From the NCBI RefSeq assembly GCF_001650725.1, contig NZ_LXVX01000039.1:187131-251130 (forward strand): 64,000 bases of DNA, read 5' to 3'. The position numbers and the translations under genes were made by a program. Below the pieces are notes generated by a model. The model was given only the letters and a program-made list of their open reading frames with translations, made no database searches and was not told where the DNA came from. The stretch is from Sphingobium sp. TCM1 (lineage in GTDB: Bacteria; Pseudomonadota; Alphaproteobacteria; Sphingomonadales; Sphingomonadaceae). Positions 17,444 through 25,589 of the stretch are shown here, in pieces. Positions within the stretch are counted from its first letter, which is position 1; each line of letters opens with the position of its first letter.

Positions 17444-17623
17444 TTACGCCCCGACGGCGACGATTTCGCGGCCGTTATAGTGACCGCAGGCGTCGCACAG
17501 ATTGTGCGGGCGCTTCAGTTCACCACAGTTCGAGCATTCCTGGAACGCCTCGACGCGCAGTGCGTCATGGCTGCGGCGCATACCGCGGCGGGAAGGAGAA
17601 GTCTTGCGCTTGGGGACAGCCAT
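17444..17623 (-). CDS. rpmF: 50S ribosomal protein L32
   Basis: A 59-residue ribosomal protein starting MAVPKRKTSPSRRGMRRSHD, the invariant L32 start. Four zinc-ribbon cysteines are present in ECSNCGELK and NLCDACGHYNG, so this is the zinc-binding (C+) form. It opens the rpmF-plsX-fabH-ihfA-merR cluster, 35 bases before plsX. Confidence 0.96.
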   Translation of the reverse strand: MAVPKRKTSPSRRGMRRSHDALRVEAFQECSNCGELKRPHNLCDACGHYNGREIVAVGA

Positions 17624-17843
17624 GTCGGCACCTTATTCCATATATCAATCTGGTTGTGCGACTGGCCGGTATCCGAATGGTGCCGACGCCAACGGCGCCG
17701 CAGACCCATGCGGCCCGGGTGATCGCGAAGCCCTGCGCCTATAGCGCTTTTTGACGGAGGCGCAAGTGCTTCCTTATCCTTTGACCTTGCCCCCCTGCCC
17801 CCGCGGACTAGGGTGCGGCCCACCAGACAAGGGGGATTTGACG

Positions 17844-18275
17844 ATGCTGCTGCCGATCACGCTGACCTTTGCGGCTGCCTGCGCGCTGCTCAACCTCTGG
17901 CTCGCGATTCGCTGCGCACGGATTCGCATCGGCGACAGGGTGCTGCATGGCGATGCCGGCAACAGCCTGCTGGCGCGACGGATGCGCGCGCACGCCAACT
18001 TCGTCGAATATACGCCGATCGTGCTGATCCTGTTCGCGCTGATCGAACTGGCGGTGGGCGCGTCGCTGTGGCTGTGGATCGGGGCGCTGGCCTATGTGCT
18101 GGCGCGCGTCGCCCATGGTTTCGGCATGGACGCCGACAAGCCCACGGCCACCCGCGCGGGCGGTGCGCTGCTCAGTTGGATCATCATGGTCGTGCTGGCG
18201 ATCGCGGCGCTGATGCTGGCCTATAGTGCGACGCGCGAGGTGCCGGCACCACCGGCGCTGGCGGCGCGGGCCTAA
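17844..18275 (+). CDS. MAPEG family membrane protein
   Basis: A 143-residue four-helix membrane protein. Conserved MAPEG features are RVLHGDAGNSLLARRMRAHANFVEYTP (first loop and helix 2, with the R-x-x-N/Q-x-x-E pattern), then VLARVAHGFGM in helix 3. GGGGGAT stands before the ATG. Bacterial YecN-like members may conjugate glutathione, but the substrate is unknown. The downstream MBL hydrolase is convergent. Confidence 0.87.
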   Translation: MLLPITLTFAAACALLNLWLAIRCARIRIGDRVLHGDAGNSLLARRMRAHANFVEYTPIVLILFALIELAVGASLWLWIGALAYVLARVAHGFGMDADKPTATRAGGALLSWIIMVVLAIAALMLAYSATREVPAPPALAARA

Positions 18276-18289
18276 CCAACCGTCGTTCG

Positions 18290-18949
18290 TCAGCGCGCCA
18301 GCACCGAATCGGCGACGAAGGGGTTGGTGCGCCGCTCATGGGCGAAATTGCTCATCTGGCCATGACCGGGGACGAAGGCGGTGTCGCCGCCCAACGGCCA
18401 GAGCTTGCCGGTGATGGCGTCGATCAGATCCTGATGATTGCCGCGCGGGAAGTCGGTGCGGCCGATCGACCCCTGGAACAGCACGTCGCCCACGATGGCC
18501 AGCTTGCTGGGCGCATGGTGGAAGACGACATGGCCCGGCGTGTGGCCGGGGCAGTGAATGACATCGAGCACCAGATTGCCGACCGTCACCTGATCGCCGT
18601 CCTGCAGCCAGCGGTCCGGCTCGAAACTCTCGCCCGGCAGCCCCCAGCGTTCGCCATCGGCAGCCAGCCGGTCGATCCAGAAACGGTCATCCTCATGCGG
18701 CCCCTCGATCGGGACATCAAGGTCGCGCGCCAGCACCCCCGCCTGCCCGCAATGGTCGATATGGCCATGGGTAACGAGGATCTTCTCGATCGTCACGCCA
18801 TGCTGCGCCGCTGCCTGCTTGAGCACCGGCAGGTCGCCGCCCGGATCGACGAAGGTGCCGCGCATCGTTTCCGTGCACCAGAAGAGCGTGCAATTCTGCT
18901 GCAACGGGGTGACGGGGATCAGGACGGCTTTGAGCGGCGGCGTGGTCAT
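18290..18949 (-). CDS. MBL-fold hydrolase, glyoxalase II-like (YcbL type)
   Basis: A 219-residue metallo-beta-lactamase fold protein. The metal motif is VTHGHIDHCGQ, followed by HCPGHTPGHVVF, IVGDVLFQGSIGR and FVPGHGQMS. The length without the C-terminal glyoxalase II extension places it with YcbL/type II hydroxyacylglutathione hydrolase-like enzymes, which bind one or two metals. The substrate is probably a thioester or persulfide; not proven. It lies 66 bases downstream of an Rrf2 regulator on the same strand. Confidence 0.85.
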   Translation of the reverse strand: MTTPPLKAVLIPVTPLQQNCTLFWCTETMRGTFVDPGGDLPVLKQAAAQHGVTIEKILVTHGHIDHCGQAGVLARDLDVPIEGPHEDDRFWIDRLAADGERWGLPGESFEPDRWLQDGDQVTVGNLVLDVIHCPGHTPGHVVFHHAPSKLAIVGDVLFQGSIGRTDFPRGNHQDLIDAITGKLWPLGGDTAFVPGHGQMSNFAHERRTNPFVADSVLAR

Positions 18950-19015
18950 GGCTTACGCATGTGGCGAAGCAGCGCGGCCAGCGCAAGACCCAGGCTGGGC
19001 CGTCCGGCGTGGGGG

Positions 19016-19444
19016 TCAGGCTCCGTCATCCGCCACCGCGAACGGCTCGGCAAGGCTGATGCTGTCCAGCACCTTGGCCGTTTCGTCGCGGACGCGCAGC
19101 ATCACCCGGTGCAGGCGACATTCCGATTCGGGCAGGCAGTTGGTGCAGCTTTCATGGGCGAAGCGGCTGGCGCAGGGGGTCAGCGCCAGCGATCCGCGCG
19201 TCAGCCGGACGATGTCGCCATAGCTGATGTCGACAGGTGCCAGCGCCAGCCAATAGCCCCCGTCCCGCCCCCGCTGCGTCGCCACCAGCCCTTCGCGTGA
19301 CAATTCGGACAGGATCACGGTCAGGAACTTGGCCGGGATATTCTGTCGCGTGGCGATCTCGTTCAGGGGTACGGGGCCTTGGCGGTAGCGGTCGGCGAGA
19401 TGCTGGAGGGCGCGGATGGCGTAACGGGTCTTCTGGGACAGCAT
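19016..19444 (-). CDS. Rrf2 family regulator with cysteine cluster
   Basis: A 142-residue winged-helix protein (MLSQKTRYAIRALQHLADRY, recognition helix region IPAKFLTVILSELSREGLV, wing RGRDGGYWLA). Cys91, Cys100, Cys103 and Cys109 (LTPCASRF, ESCTNCLPESEC) form the Fe-S-type triad/tetrad seen in IscR, RirA and related sensors. It is therefore likely an iron-sulfur redox or iron sensor. It may control the adjacent MBL gene. Confidence 0.88.
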   Translation of the reverse strand: MLSQKTRYAIRALQHLADRYRQGPVPLNEIATRQNIPAKFLTVILSELSREGLVATQRGRDGGYWLALAPVDISYGDIVRLTRGSLALTPCASRFAHESCTNCLPESECRLHRVMLRVRDETAKVLDSISLAEPFAVADDGA

Positions 19445-19534
19445 GACTTCGTTATTCGCCTGCGGGCGGGCTTTGGCAAGTCAAGTGACCCGGTCGCGAA
19501 GGAAGTTTTCCGGGCTGGCGGCGCTTTATCCCGA

Positions 19535-20590
19535 TCAGGGATTGGCGGCGGTCAAAGCCGCGCGCGCCTGGCCGGGAAAGTCGCTGAAGAGGCCATCCAC
19601 ACCGGTCGCTGCGATCGCCCGGACATAGCCGGCGAAGTCGCCCCGCCCCTGCGGATCGTCGAGCCGCTGGTAGGCGGCGGGCAGGAAGCTGTTTTCCATC
19701 CGCAGCGTCCAGGCATGGACCGCAAGCCCCGCATCATGGGCACGCCCGACCAGCGCGGTCGGGCCTTCGGGCGCGATCAGCAGCGCCGCCGACGGGCCGA
19801 TGCCGTCGGCATAGGCCGCGATGTCGGACAGCCCCCGTACCGTCAGCATGTCGGCGTAGGTCGTTCCGGGCAGGTCGGCGGGGCCGCCCTCCGCGTCGAC
19901 CAGCTGGATCAGGCGCAGGCGGGTCGCGGCGCGCAGCGCGCGCAGGTTGCCGACCTCGAAGGACTGGATGAAGACCGGGTCCGCCTCCGTCTGATAGCCG
20001 TAGCGGCTGAGCAGTTCGAGCAGCGCCGCCTGGTGCGGCAGGCCCAGCCCCGCGAAATAACCGGGATGCTTGGTTTCGGGATAGAGGCCGATGCGGCGGC
20101 CGGTTTCCGCTTCCTTGGCGCGGACCAGCTTCAAAATCTCCTCGAAGGTCGGGATCGGATAGAGATCGTTGAAACGCCGGTTGGCCGGACGCAGGTCGGG
20201 CAGTCGTTCGCGCGCGCGCAGGGTGCGCAGTTCGGCGAGGGTGAAATCCTCCGTAAACCATCCGACCATCTGGATGCCGTCGATCGTCTTGCTGGTCTTG
20301 CGGTCGGCAAACTCCGGGTGGTCGGCGACATCGGTAGTGCCGCTGATCTCATTCTCATGCCGGGCGACGAGGACCCCGTCCTTCGTCAGGACCAGGTCCG
20401 GCTCGATATAGTCGGCGCCCTGGTCGATCGCCCGCTCATAGGCGGCGAGCGTATGTTCGGGCCGTTCGCCGCTGGCGCCGCGATGGGCGATCAGGATCGG
20501 TTCGGCAGCCGAGGCCGACGGGGCGACGGAAAGGGGGATGAGGCTCATGAGCAGGATCGCCCCGATGCGCGCCAGCCCCCGTCCGATCAC
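19535..20590 (-). CDS. glpQ: Glycerophosphodiester phosphodiesterase (secreted GlpQ type)
   Basis: A 351-residue periplasmic enzyme with a signal peptide of about 28 residues (ARIGAILLMSLIPLSVAPSA then ASA). Catalytic features are LIAHRGASGERPEHTLAAYE (first His and Glu), YIEPDLVLTKDG with Glu/Asp metal ligands and VLVARHENEISGTTD (second His). It releases glycerol 3-phosphate from glycerophosphodiesters. The length and inserts match the E. coli GlpQ type rather than cytosolic UgpQ. The start overlaps the stop of the ArsC-like gene by 4 bases. Confidence 0.9.
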   Translation of the reverse strand: MIGRGLARIGAILLMSLIPLSVAPSASAAEPILIAHRGASGERPEHTLAAYERAIDQGADYIEPDLVLTKDGVLVARHENEISGTTDVADHPEFADRKTSKTIDGIQMVGWFTEDFTLAELRTLRARERLPDLRPANRRFNDLYPIPTFEEILKLVRAKEAETGRRIGLYPETKHPGYFAGLGLPHQAALLELLSRYGYQTEADPVFIQSFEVGNLRALRAATRLRLIQLVDAEGGPADLPGTTYADMLTVRGLSDIAAYADGIGPSAALLIAPEGPTALVGRAHDAGLAVHAWTLRMENSFLPAAYQRLDDPQGRGDFAGYVRAIAATGVDGLFSDFPGQARAALTAANP

Positions 20591-20943
20591 GCCTTCACGC
20601 CCTGCAACGCCTCTTCATAGGTCGTCGCCTTGAAACCGACGATCGTACCCTTGCCGGTGTCGAGGATCGGGCGCTTGATCATCGAGGGGTTGGTGATCAT
20701 CAGCAGGATCGCCTTGTCCGCGTCGATATGCGCCTTGTCACCGGCGTCGAGCGCCTTGAAAGTCGTGCCGGAGCGGTTGAGGATGGTTTCCCAGCCATGC
20801 TCCATCACCCATTCCTCCAGCTTGGCCTTGTCGACGCCCGCGACCTTGTAGTCGTGGAAGCCGTAGGCGACGCGCTCATTGTCCAGCCAGTTGCGGGCCT
20901 TCTTGATCGTGTCGCAATTCTTGATGCCGTACATGGTAATCAT
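20587..20943 (-). CDS. ArsC/Spx family reductase (YffB-like)
   Basis: A 118-residue thioredoxin-like protein with Cys10 in YGIKNCDTIKKARNWL. The ArsC-family C-terminal signature ITNPSMIKRPIL includes the conserved Arg-Pro. The CDT motif rather than an arsenate-specific set suggests a glutathione-dependent thiol reductase of the YffB group, not an arsenate reductase; no other ars gene is near. It overlaps the glycerophosphodiesterase gene downstream, and the RidA gene follows upstream by 15 bases, suggesting one transcript. Confidence 0.87.
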   Translation of the reverse strand: MITMYGIKNCDTIKKARNWLDNERVAYGFHDYKVAGVDKAKLEEWVMEHGWETILNRSGTTFKALDAGDKAHIDADKAILLMITNPSMIKRPILDTGKGTIVGFKATTYEEALQGVKA

Positions 20944-20958
20944 GATGCTGCGCTCCTG

Positions 20959-21339
20959 TTACCCTTTGAAGGCGGTGACTTCGATTTCGATCTTCATGTC
21001 CGGCTTGACGAGGCCGGCGACGACGCAGCTGGCGGCGGGCCGGATGTCGCCGAACACGGGGCCGGCAATCTCACCCATCACGTCCCAGTAAGCGGCGTCG
21101 GTGATATAATAGGTAACGCGCACGACGTCGGAAAAGGCGAAGCCCGCATCCTCCAGCGCCTTGCCGATCACCTTGAGGGCGTTCCTGCCCTGCTCCACCA
21201 CGCTTTCGGGCATGGTCTTGGTTTCAGGGTCCGTACCGGTGGTACCGGCGACGAAGCACCAGTCGCCCTGGACGACGGCGCGCGAATAGCCGACCTGCGC
21301 CTCGAAGGGCGAGCCGGAGGAAATGAGCTGGCGGGGCAT
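20959..21339 (-). CDS. RidA family protein
   Basis: A 126-residue YjgF/YER057c/UK114 fold protein. The pattern GYSRAVVQGDWCFVAGTTG, then VVRVTYYITD and RPAASCVVAGL fits the family. The catalytic arginine of canonical RidA (in a xxRxx motif near residue 105) appears as DIRPAAS. Canonical members deaminate reactive enamines/imines; this divergent subgroup is less studied. The MPRQLISSG start is preceded by a purine-rich region, and upstream in-frame residues are unconserved. Confidence 0.85.
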   Translation of the reverse strand: MPRQLISSGSPFEAQVGYSRAVVQGDWCFVAGTTGTDPETKTMPESVVEQGRNALKVIGKALEDAGFAFSDVVRVTYYITDAAYWDVMGEIAGPVFGDIRPAASCVVAGLVKPDMKIEIEVTAFKG

Positions 21340-21418
21340 GAGGGGGATTCCTGCTGCAGTGCGAAAGGATCGACCGCGCCTTTGCCCCCTTGTCCTGGCG
21401 CTGTCCAGCGCTTTCGCC

Positions 21419-21443
21419 GGAACAGCCGGGCACGCGGGCCGTT
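21419..21443 (+). promoter_or_regulatory. Candidate EcfG (general stress) promoter
   Basis: GGAAC, 16 bases, CGTT matches the EcfG consensus exactly, 36 bases upstream of the small acidic gene at 21480. The same bases lie outside any gene, in the divergent gap with the RidA gene. Confidence 0.6.
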
Positions 21444-21479
21444 GAGGCGGCATCATCCCTTCAATCAAGGAGAGCCGCG

Positions 21480-21797
21480 ATGGACCGCCCTACCCCGGAT
21501 CGCGAACTGCCCGTTACCGAATCGGACGAGAATGGCGAGCAGGCCGAGGCCGGCACCCAGGCGCAGGATGTCGCCGACGATGCGCGCGCCCGCTCGACCG
21601 ACCTGGCCGAGGACAGCGAGCGCGGCGGACGAAGCAACCCGGCGCAGATCACGCCCGACGATACCGAGGATCTGGTCGAGAAGATGGAGGCGATGACCCG
21701 CTCCGGCCGGATCGACATGGACGCCTATGCCGGCGAGCCGCAGATGGACGACGAAATGGACAGCTATGGCGCGACCGACGATGAGGACGAGGATTGA
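21480..21797 (+). CDS. Small acidic protein of unknown function
   Basis: A 105-residue very acidic, probably disordered protein without signal peptide or cysteines. It ends in MDSYGATDDEDED. The middle PDDTEDLVEKMEAMTRSGRIDMDAYAGEP is the only segment that looks folded. AAGGAGAG precedes the ATG with good spacing. No named family is recognised. An EcfG-type promoter is centred about 49 bases upstream, which suggests a role in the general stress response. It converges on the truncated hemoglobin gene. Confidence 0.75.
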   Translation: MDRPTPDRELPVTESDENGEQAEAGTQAQDVADDARARSTDLAEDSERGGRSNPAQITPDDTEDLVEKMEAMTRSGRIDMDAYAGEPQMDDEMDSYGATDDEDED

Positions 21798-21799
21798 GG

Positions 21800-22210
21800 T
21801 CAGGCCGCCGCGCTGCCCTCCAGCCCGAAATTGATCATGCCCCGCGCCATGTGGCCGAGCGCTTCGGCCATGGCGTCGCCGATCGCGGGATCGAGATCCT
21901 CTTCGCCCGCTATCGCGCAGGCCATGGCGGTCGCCCATTGATCCGCCAGGGCCGGGGTGATCGGGAAGGCGCGATGCAGCGACATGATGCAGGGTCCGCG
22001 CTCGAACCAGTCGCGCGGACCGCCCAGCCAGCCGCACAGGAACCGGGTGAGGCCGTGGCGCACGGCGGTCAGGTCCGCCGCATGGATGGCGCGCAACGCC
22101 GCATAGGCCGCGTCCTGTTCGATCAGGTCGTAGAAGCGGTGCGCGATGGCGCGGACCACCGGCTCGCCGCCGATGCGGGCATAGGGGCTGGGCGGCGCGG
22201 CGGCATTCAT
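21800..22210 (-). CDS. Truncated hemoglobin, group II
   Basis: A 136-residue 2/2 hemoglobin. YARIGGEPVVRAIAHRFYDLI is the N-terminal A/B region. The proximal-histidine F helix region is FPITPALADQWATAM, with the group II Trp at G8, and SLHRAFPI carries the candidate His. Group II proteins bind O2 and NO and are linked to NO detoxification or redox roles. The chosen start MNAAAPPSPYARIGG excludes a Cys/Arg-rich in-frame leader. An NnrR/FNR-like palindrome lies 60 bases upstream. Confidence 0.87.
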   Translation of the reverse strand: MNAAAPPSPYARIGGEPVVRAIAHRFYDLIEQDAAYAALRAIHAADLTAVRHGLTRFLCGWLGGPRDWFERGPCIMSLHRAFPITPALADQWATAMACAIAGEEDLDPAIGDAMAEALGHMARGMINFGLEGSAAA

Positions 22211-22269
22211 GAAATCGGCTCCGTTTCGGATGGTCCCGTCACAGCATGGCAGGCCGCGTCGGAGCGGCA

Positions 22270-22283
22270 TTGACATGCGTCAA
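22270..22283 (-). promoter_or_regulatory. FNR/NnrR-like box upstream of the truncated hemoglobin gene
   Basis: TTGACATGCGTCAA is a perfect TTGAC-N4-GTCAA palindrome, the form bound by NnrR/Dnr/FixK-type CRP-FNR regulators. Its centre lies about 66 bases from the ATG, so a start site 41.5 bases from it would give a 25-base leader, the usual activator geometry. Confidence 0.6.
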
Positions 22284-22361
22284 ATCGTTGCGCCGCCGGA
22301 TCGGCGGGAAGCTGGAGCGGCTTTAACGGGCTGTTTGCCAACGGGCCGTTAGCATGGCGGC

Positions 22362-23009
22362 ATGGCAAGACGAGAGACAGGTCGGCAGGCGCCGTCGCGC
22401 AAGGGCAGGGTGCAGCAGGCCTGGCTGGCTCAGGCGCGGAGCGGCGGCCAGAGCGCGCGATACCAGCGGCCACGGCGAAGCAAGGGTTTCAGCGGTCCCG
22501 CGCTGATCTACACCTTGTGCCTGGGCTTGCTGCTGGGCTGGTACGGGCCGGGCTGGGTCGAACGGATCGACGAGGCCGGGGTGCATGTCCCGACGCTGCG
22601 CCTGCCCGGCGACATCCATCTCCCCGGCACCCGCTCCACCCAGGCCCGATCCGCCGACCTGCTGTCGGCCGATTTCGGTTTCTGCCATAGGGGCGGTGGA
22701 ACCAACTGCGTGGTCGACGGCGACACATTCTGGTTCCGGGGCGAGAAATATCGCGTCGCCGACATCGACACCCCCGAGACCCATGGGCCGCGCTGCGCGG
22801 CGGAAGGCGAACTGGGCGCGCAGGCGACGCGGCGCTTGCAGGCTCTGATGAACGCAGGCCCGTTCTCGCTGGAGAGCGGCGATCGCGACACAGACCGCTA
22901 TGGCCGCGCGCTGCGCGTGGTGACGCGGGAGGGCGAATCGATCGGCGGCATGATGGTCGCCGAAGGGCTGGCCCGCAGCTGGGACGGCAGCCGCCATCCC
23001 TGGTGCTAG
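22362..23009 (+). CDS. Thermonuclease (SNase-like) family protein, membrane-anchored
   Basis: A 215-residue protein with a basic N-terminus, one transmembrane segment at about residues 48-60 (ALIYTLCLGLLLGWYG) and a staphylococcal-nuclease-like OB fold. The catalytic motifs are CVVDGDTFWFRG, DTPETHGPRC and SGDRDTDRYGRALR, which give the Asp/Arg/Glu/Arg set. The nuclease domain should face the periplasm. It has no linked partner. A short hairpin follows the stop. Confidence 0.85.
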   Translation: MARRETGRQAPSRKGRVQQAWLAQARSGGQSARYQRPRRSKGFSGPALIYTLCLGLLLGWYGPGWVERIDEAGVHVPTLRLPGDIHLPGTRSTQARSADLLSADFGFCHRGGGTNCVVDGDTFWFRGEKYRVADIDTPETHGPRCAAEGELGAQATRRLQALMNAGPFSLESGDRDTDRYGRALRVVTREGESIGGMMVAEGLARSWDGSRHPWC

Positions 23010-23358
23010 CGCCGATCGACATTCAGCCCTGACGGGCTGCAAATTATGGGAACCGGTTTTCACATTGAGCGATAGCTCTGGTAAGTCGCGCCTTCCCGTA
23101 TATCGGACTGAATGCAACGCAGTCTCGAATGGAATGATGTCGAGCGACCTGTGTGGCCCCAGGCGCGATCAGGCCTGGCACGAGGACGGGTCGACAGTTC
23201 GGGGCTTGCGCCTGCTTCGCCCGGCAGCTTCGGCACGCGCGCCGTTGCGCGGGCGGATGACATGGCATGACCGGAACGCGCGACCGCAAGTCTCGGCCCG
23301 CGGGCTCCGGCTTTTTGGTGACGCATCACTGTTTCGGACGATGCGCCTAGTCAGCGGA
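23010..23358. other. 349-bp intergenic stretch without a credible gene
   Basis: No open frame here has a ribosome-binding site or sphingomonad codon usage. It holds a 6-bp hairpin with a TGAC loop at 23024-23039 (CAGCCC / GGGCTG) just after the nuclease gene, possibly a weak terminator. Base composition is more even than in the flanking genes. Confidence 0.5.
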
Positions 23359-23895
23359 TCAGCGGCAGCTGACCCCGCCACGGTCGATCTCGCGGCCCAG
23401 CAATGCGCCCGCGCCGCCGCCGATCAGGATGCCAGCGATGTTGGACTGGCCGCGATCGATCTGGCTGCCGAGCAGGCCGCCGATCGCCGCGCCGACGATC
23501 AGGCCGGTGGTGCCATCCGACCGGCGGCAATAATAGCGGTCGTCATAGCCGCGATAGATGCGGGTGCGGCGATCGACGCGGATCGGGGCATAGCCGTCGC
23601 GATAATAGCGGTCCGGCCGATAATAGCGGCCATAGCGCGGATCGGGCCGGTTATAGTCATAGGCGTAGACGACGCGGCCGGGACGGCGATAATCGTCGCG
23701 GCGGCTCTGGCGCCAGTCGCGATCGACATGCTTGCCACCATGCTTCCAGTCGCCCCGGCCATGACCGGGATTGCCATGGCGACCATGGCCGCGGCCGTTG
23801 CCGGGATCGGCAAAGGCCGGGGTCGCGACGATGCCGGTCAGCGTCATCGCGCCGAGCGAAAAGGCCGCGATGGCCTGTTTCAGCGAAAAACTCAT
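23359..23895 (-). CDS. Glycine-zipper 2TM domain envelope protein
   Basis: A 178-residue exported protein. The signal peptide is about residues 1-30 (KQAIAAFSLGAMTLTGIV, cleavage near AFA). A Gly/His/Arg-rich region and Tyr/Arg/Asp repeats (RPDPRYGRYYRPDRYYRDG) follow. The C-terminal glycine-zipper hairpin is TTGLIVGAAIGGLLGSQID plus IAGILIGGGAGALLGREIDRG, as in 17-kDa surface antigens. GGAAGGAG precedes the ATG. It probably associates with the outer membrane. The spacer region resembles RcnB-like proteins in composition but not in motif. Confidence 0.82.
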   Translation of the reverse strand: MSFSLKQAIAAFSLGAMTLTGIVATPAFADPGNGRGHGRHGNPGHGRGDWKHGGKHVDRDWRQSRRDDYRRPGRVVYAYDYNRPDPRYGRYYRPDRYYRDGYAPIRVDRRTRIYRGYDDRYYCRRSDGTTGLIVGAAIGGLLGSQIDRGQSNIAGILIGGGAGALLGREIDRGGVSCR

Positions 23896-23912
23896 GGGTG
23901 AGGCTCCTTCCC

Positions 23913-23932
23913 TCGATAATGATAATCGATCG
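23913..23932 (-). promoter_or_regulatory. AT-rich Fur-like sequence before the glycine-zipper gene
   Basis: TCGATAATGATAATCGATCG includes GATAATGATAATC, the first 13 bases of the classical Fur box, and an imperfect TCGAT-N7-ATCGA palindrome. It lies 17 bases upstream of the ATG, so it may equally be a -10 region with chance similarity. Confidence 0.3.
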
Positions 23933-24100
23933 TAGAACCCATGGGCGTGACAAATGTTGCATGAACGGAACAAAACCGGCCGTTCAGCCGGGGGACAGGC
24001 GGCGAGCGCGGACAAATGGCGGGGCGGATCGGTAATCGGGCGGGCGGTGACGATGACTGCGTGCGCGCCAAAAATCGGGAGCATGGATCGGAAGCAGCGA

Positions 24101-24355
24101 TTAGGTAGCCATCCCACCTCCCGCGCCTTCCGGGGCCGAGAAAGTGACCGGACTCGTCAGCACGACGCGATCCAGTCGGGCGTCATTCTGGCAGCGATGG
24201 CAATAGGCGTGGTCGAAGGCCACGCCCAATAGCCAGTCCTGCGCCTCCACATTCCATTCCGCCCATGCGTCGCGGGTGACATGATCGCTACCACAGACGT
24301 GGCAGATATAGGCGTGTCGGACAGAGGCGGGGTGAGGTGTGGCTGGCTCGGTCAT
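24101..24355 (-). CDS. Small protein with paired CxxC motifs
   Basis: An 84-residue protein starting MTEPATPHPAS, with two CxxC knuckles (AYICHVCGSDHV and AYCHRCQND) separated by DAWAEWNVEAQDWLLGVAFD. This suggests a zinc ribbon. Similar short proteins occur singly in proteobacteria and phages; none is characterised as far as I know. There is no operon partner: a glycine-zipper gene lies 205 bases beyond its end and nrdB ends 152 bases upstream of its start. Confidence 0.7.
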   Translation of the reverse strand: MTEPATPHPASVRHAYICHVCGSDHVTRDAWAEWNVEAQDWLLGVAFDHAYCHRCQNDARLDRVVLTSPVTFSAPEGAGGGMAT

Positions 24356-24462
24356 GCGGTGAGCATAAACGCGACTTGCGCCGTTTTGGCGGGATGTTGA
24401 TCCGTTATGGACACATCGCCCTGCGTCTTGCGGGCGCAGGCGCATCCTCGCTCCCGATCAAC

Positions 24463-24498
24463 CGAAAGGCGGCACCGTCACGGCGGAGCCGCCTTTCG
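24463..24498. terminator. Hairpin downstream of nrdB
   Basis: An 11-bp stem (CGAAAGGCGGC / GCCGCCTTTCG) with a 14-base loop lies 10 bases after the nrdB stop. CTTTTCTC follows on the plus strand, while the minus strand has no clear U-run, so its direction of action is uncertain. Confidence 0.5.
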
Positions 24499-24507
24499 CT
24501 TTTCTCT

Positions 24508-25560
24508 TCACTCCGCCGCGATGCCGGCAGCCTTGAACATGTCGGGGCCTTCATCGTCGGCGTTGGCGGCGGCGTCGCCCTTGACCTTCTGACGGCGGTC
24601 GAAGGCGTCCCAGACGTCGTTCCACTGGCCGCGGGTCGCCGCCTTCGAATATTCGGTCGCGCGGGTTTCGAAGAAATTGGCGTGCTCCACGCCGTTCAGC
24701 AGCGGGGTCAGCCAGGGCAGCGGATGCTCGTCGATCATGTAGATGGGTTTCAGGCCCAGCTGCCCCAGGCGCCAGTCGGCGATGTAGCGGACATATTTCT
24801 TGATGTCCTTGGGCGTCATGCCCGGCACCGGACCCATTTCGAACACCAGGTCGACGAAGGCGTCCTCGATGCGGACGGTCTTCTGGCACATGTCCATGAT
24901 GTCGTCCTTGACCGATGCGGTCAGGCAGTCGCGTTCCTTCACGAAGGCGTGGAACAGGCGGATGATGCCTTCGCAATGCAGCGTCTCGTCGCGGACCGAC
25001 CAGCTGACGATCTGGCCCATGCCCTTCATCTTGTTGAAGCGCGGGAAGTTCATCAGCATGGCGAAGCTGGCGAAGAGCTGGAGCCCTTCGGTGAAGCCGC
25101 CGAACATGGCCAGCGTCTTGGCGATGTCCTCGTCCGTGTCGACGCCGAACTGCTGCAGATAGTCGTGTTTGTCCTTCATCTCCTTATACTGCATGAAGGC
25201 GCTATATTCGCTCTCGGGCATCCCGATCGTGTCGAGCAGGTGCGAGTAGGCGGCGATGTGGACGGTTTCCATGTTGCTGAACGCGGTCAGCATCATCTTG
25301 ACCTCGGTCGGCTTGAACACGCGGCCATATTTCTCGTGGTAGCAATCCTGCACCTCGACGTCGGCCTGGGTGAAGAAGCGGAAAATCTGGGTCAGCAGGT
25401 TGCGCTCATGGTCGCTGAGCTTCTGCGCCCAGTCGCGGCAATCCTCGCCCAAGGGCACTTCCTCGGGCAGCCAGTGGAGCTGCTGCTGGCGCTTCCAATA
25501 TTCATAGGCCCAAGGATATTCGAAGGGCTTGTAGACCTTGCTGGCTTGAAGAAGGGGCAT
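24508..25560 (-). CDS. nrdB: Ribonucleotide reductase class I, beta subunit
   Basis: A 350-residue di-metal subunit of class I ribonucleotide reductase, which generates the radical used by NrdA to make deoxyribonucleotides. Metal ligands and the radical Tyr are in SNMETVHIAAYSHLL (E-x-x-H then Tyr), QADVEVQDCY and SWSVRDETLHCEG. The Tyr is present, so a tyrosyl-radical type (Ia) is likely. The C-terminal end FKAAGIAAE should dock into NrdA. No ATP-cone is present. The upstream nrdA gene is separated by a 497-base gap almost filled by a DUF559 cassette. Confidence 0.95.
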   Translation of the reverse strand: MPLLQASKVYKPFEYPWAYEYWKRQQQLHWLPEEVPLGEDCRDWAQKLSDHERNLLTQIFRFFTQADVEVQDCYHEKYGRVFKPTEVKMMLTAFSNMETVHIAAYSHLLDTIGMPESEYSAFMQYKEMKDKHDYLQQFGVDTDEDIAKTLAMFGGFTEGLQLFASFAMLMNFPRFNKMKGMGQIVSWSVRDETLHCEGIIRLFHAFVKERDCLTASVKDDIMDMCQKTVRIEDAFVDLVFEMGPVPGMTPKDIKKYVRYIADWRLGQLGLKPIYMIDEHPLPWLTPLLNGVEHANFFETRATEYSKAATRGQWNDVWDAFDRRQKVKGDAAANADDEGPDMFKAAGIAAE

Positions 25561-25589
25561 GGTGGGTTACTCCGCGAAATCTGTTCTTC

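Noticed and set aside
20587..20943. Arsenate reductase for arsenic resistance
   Set aside because: The sequence is of the ArsC/YffB superfamily and no ars genes are present.
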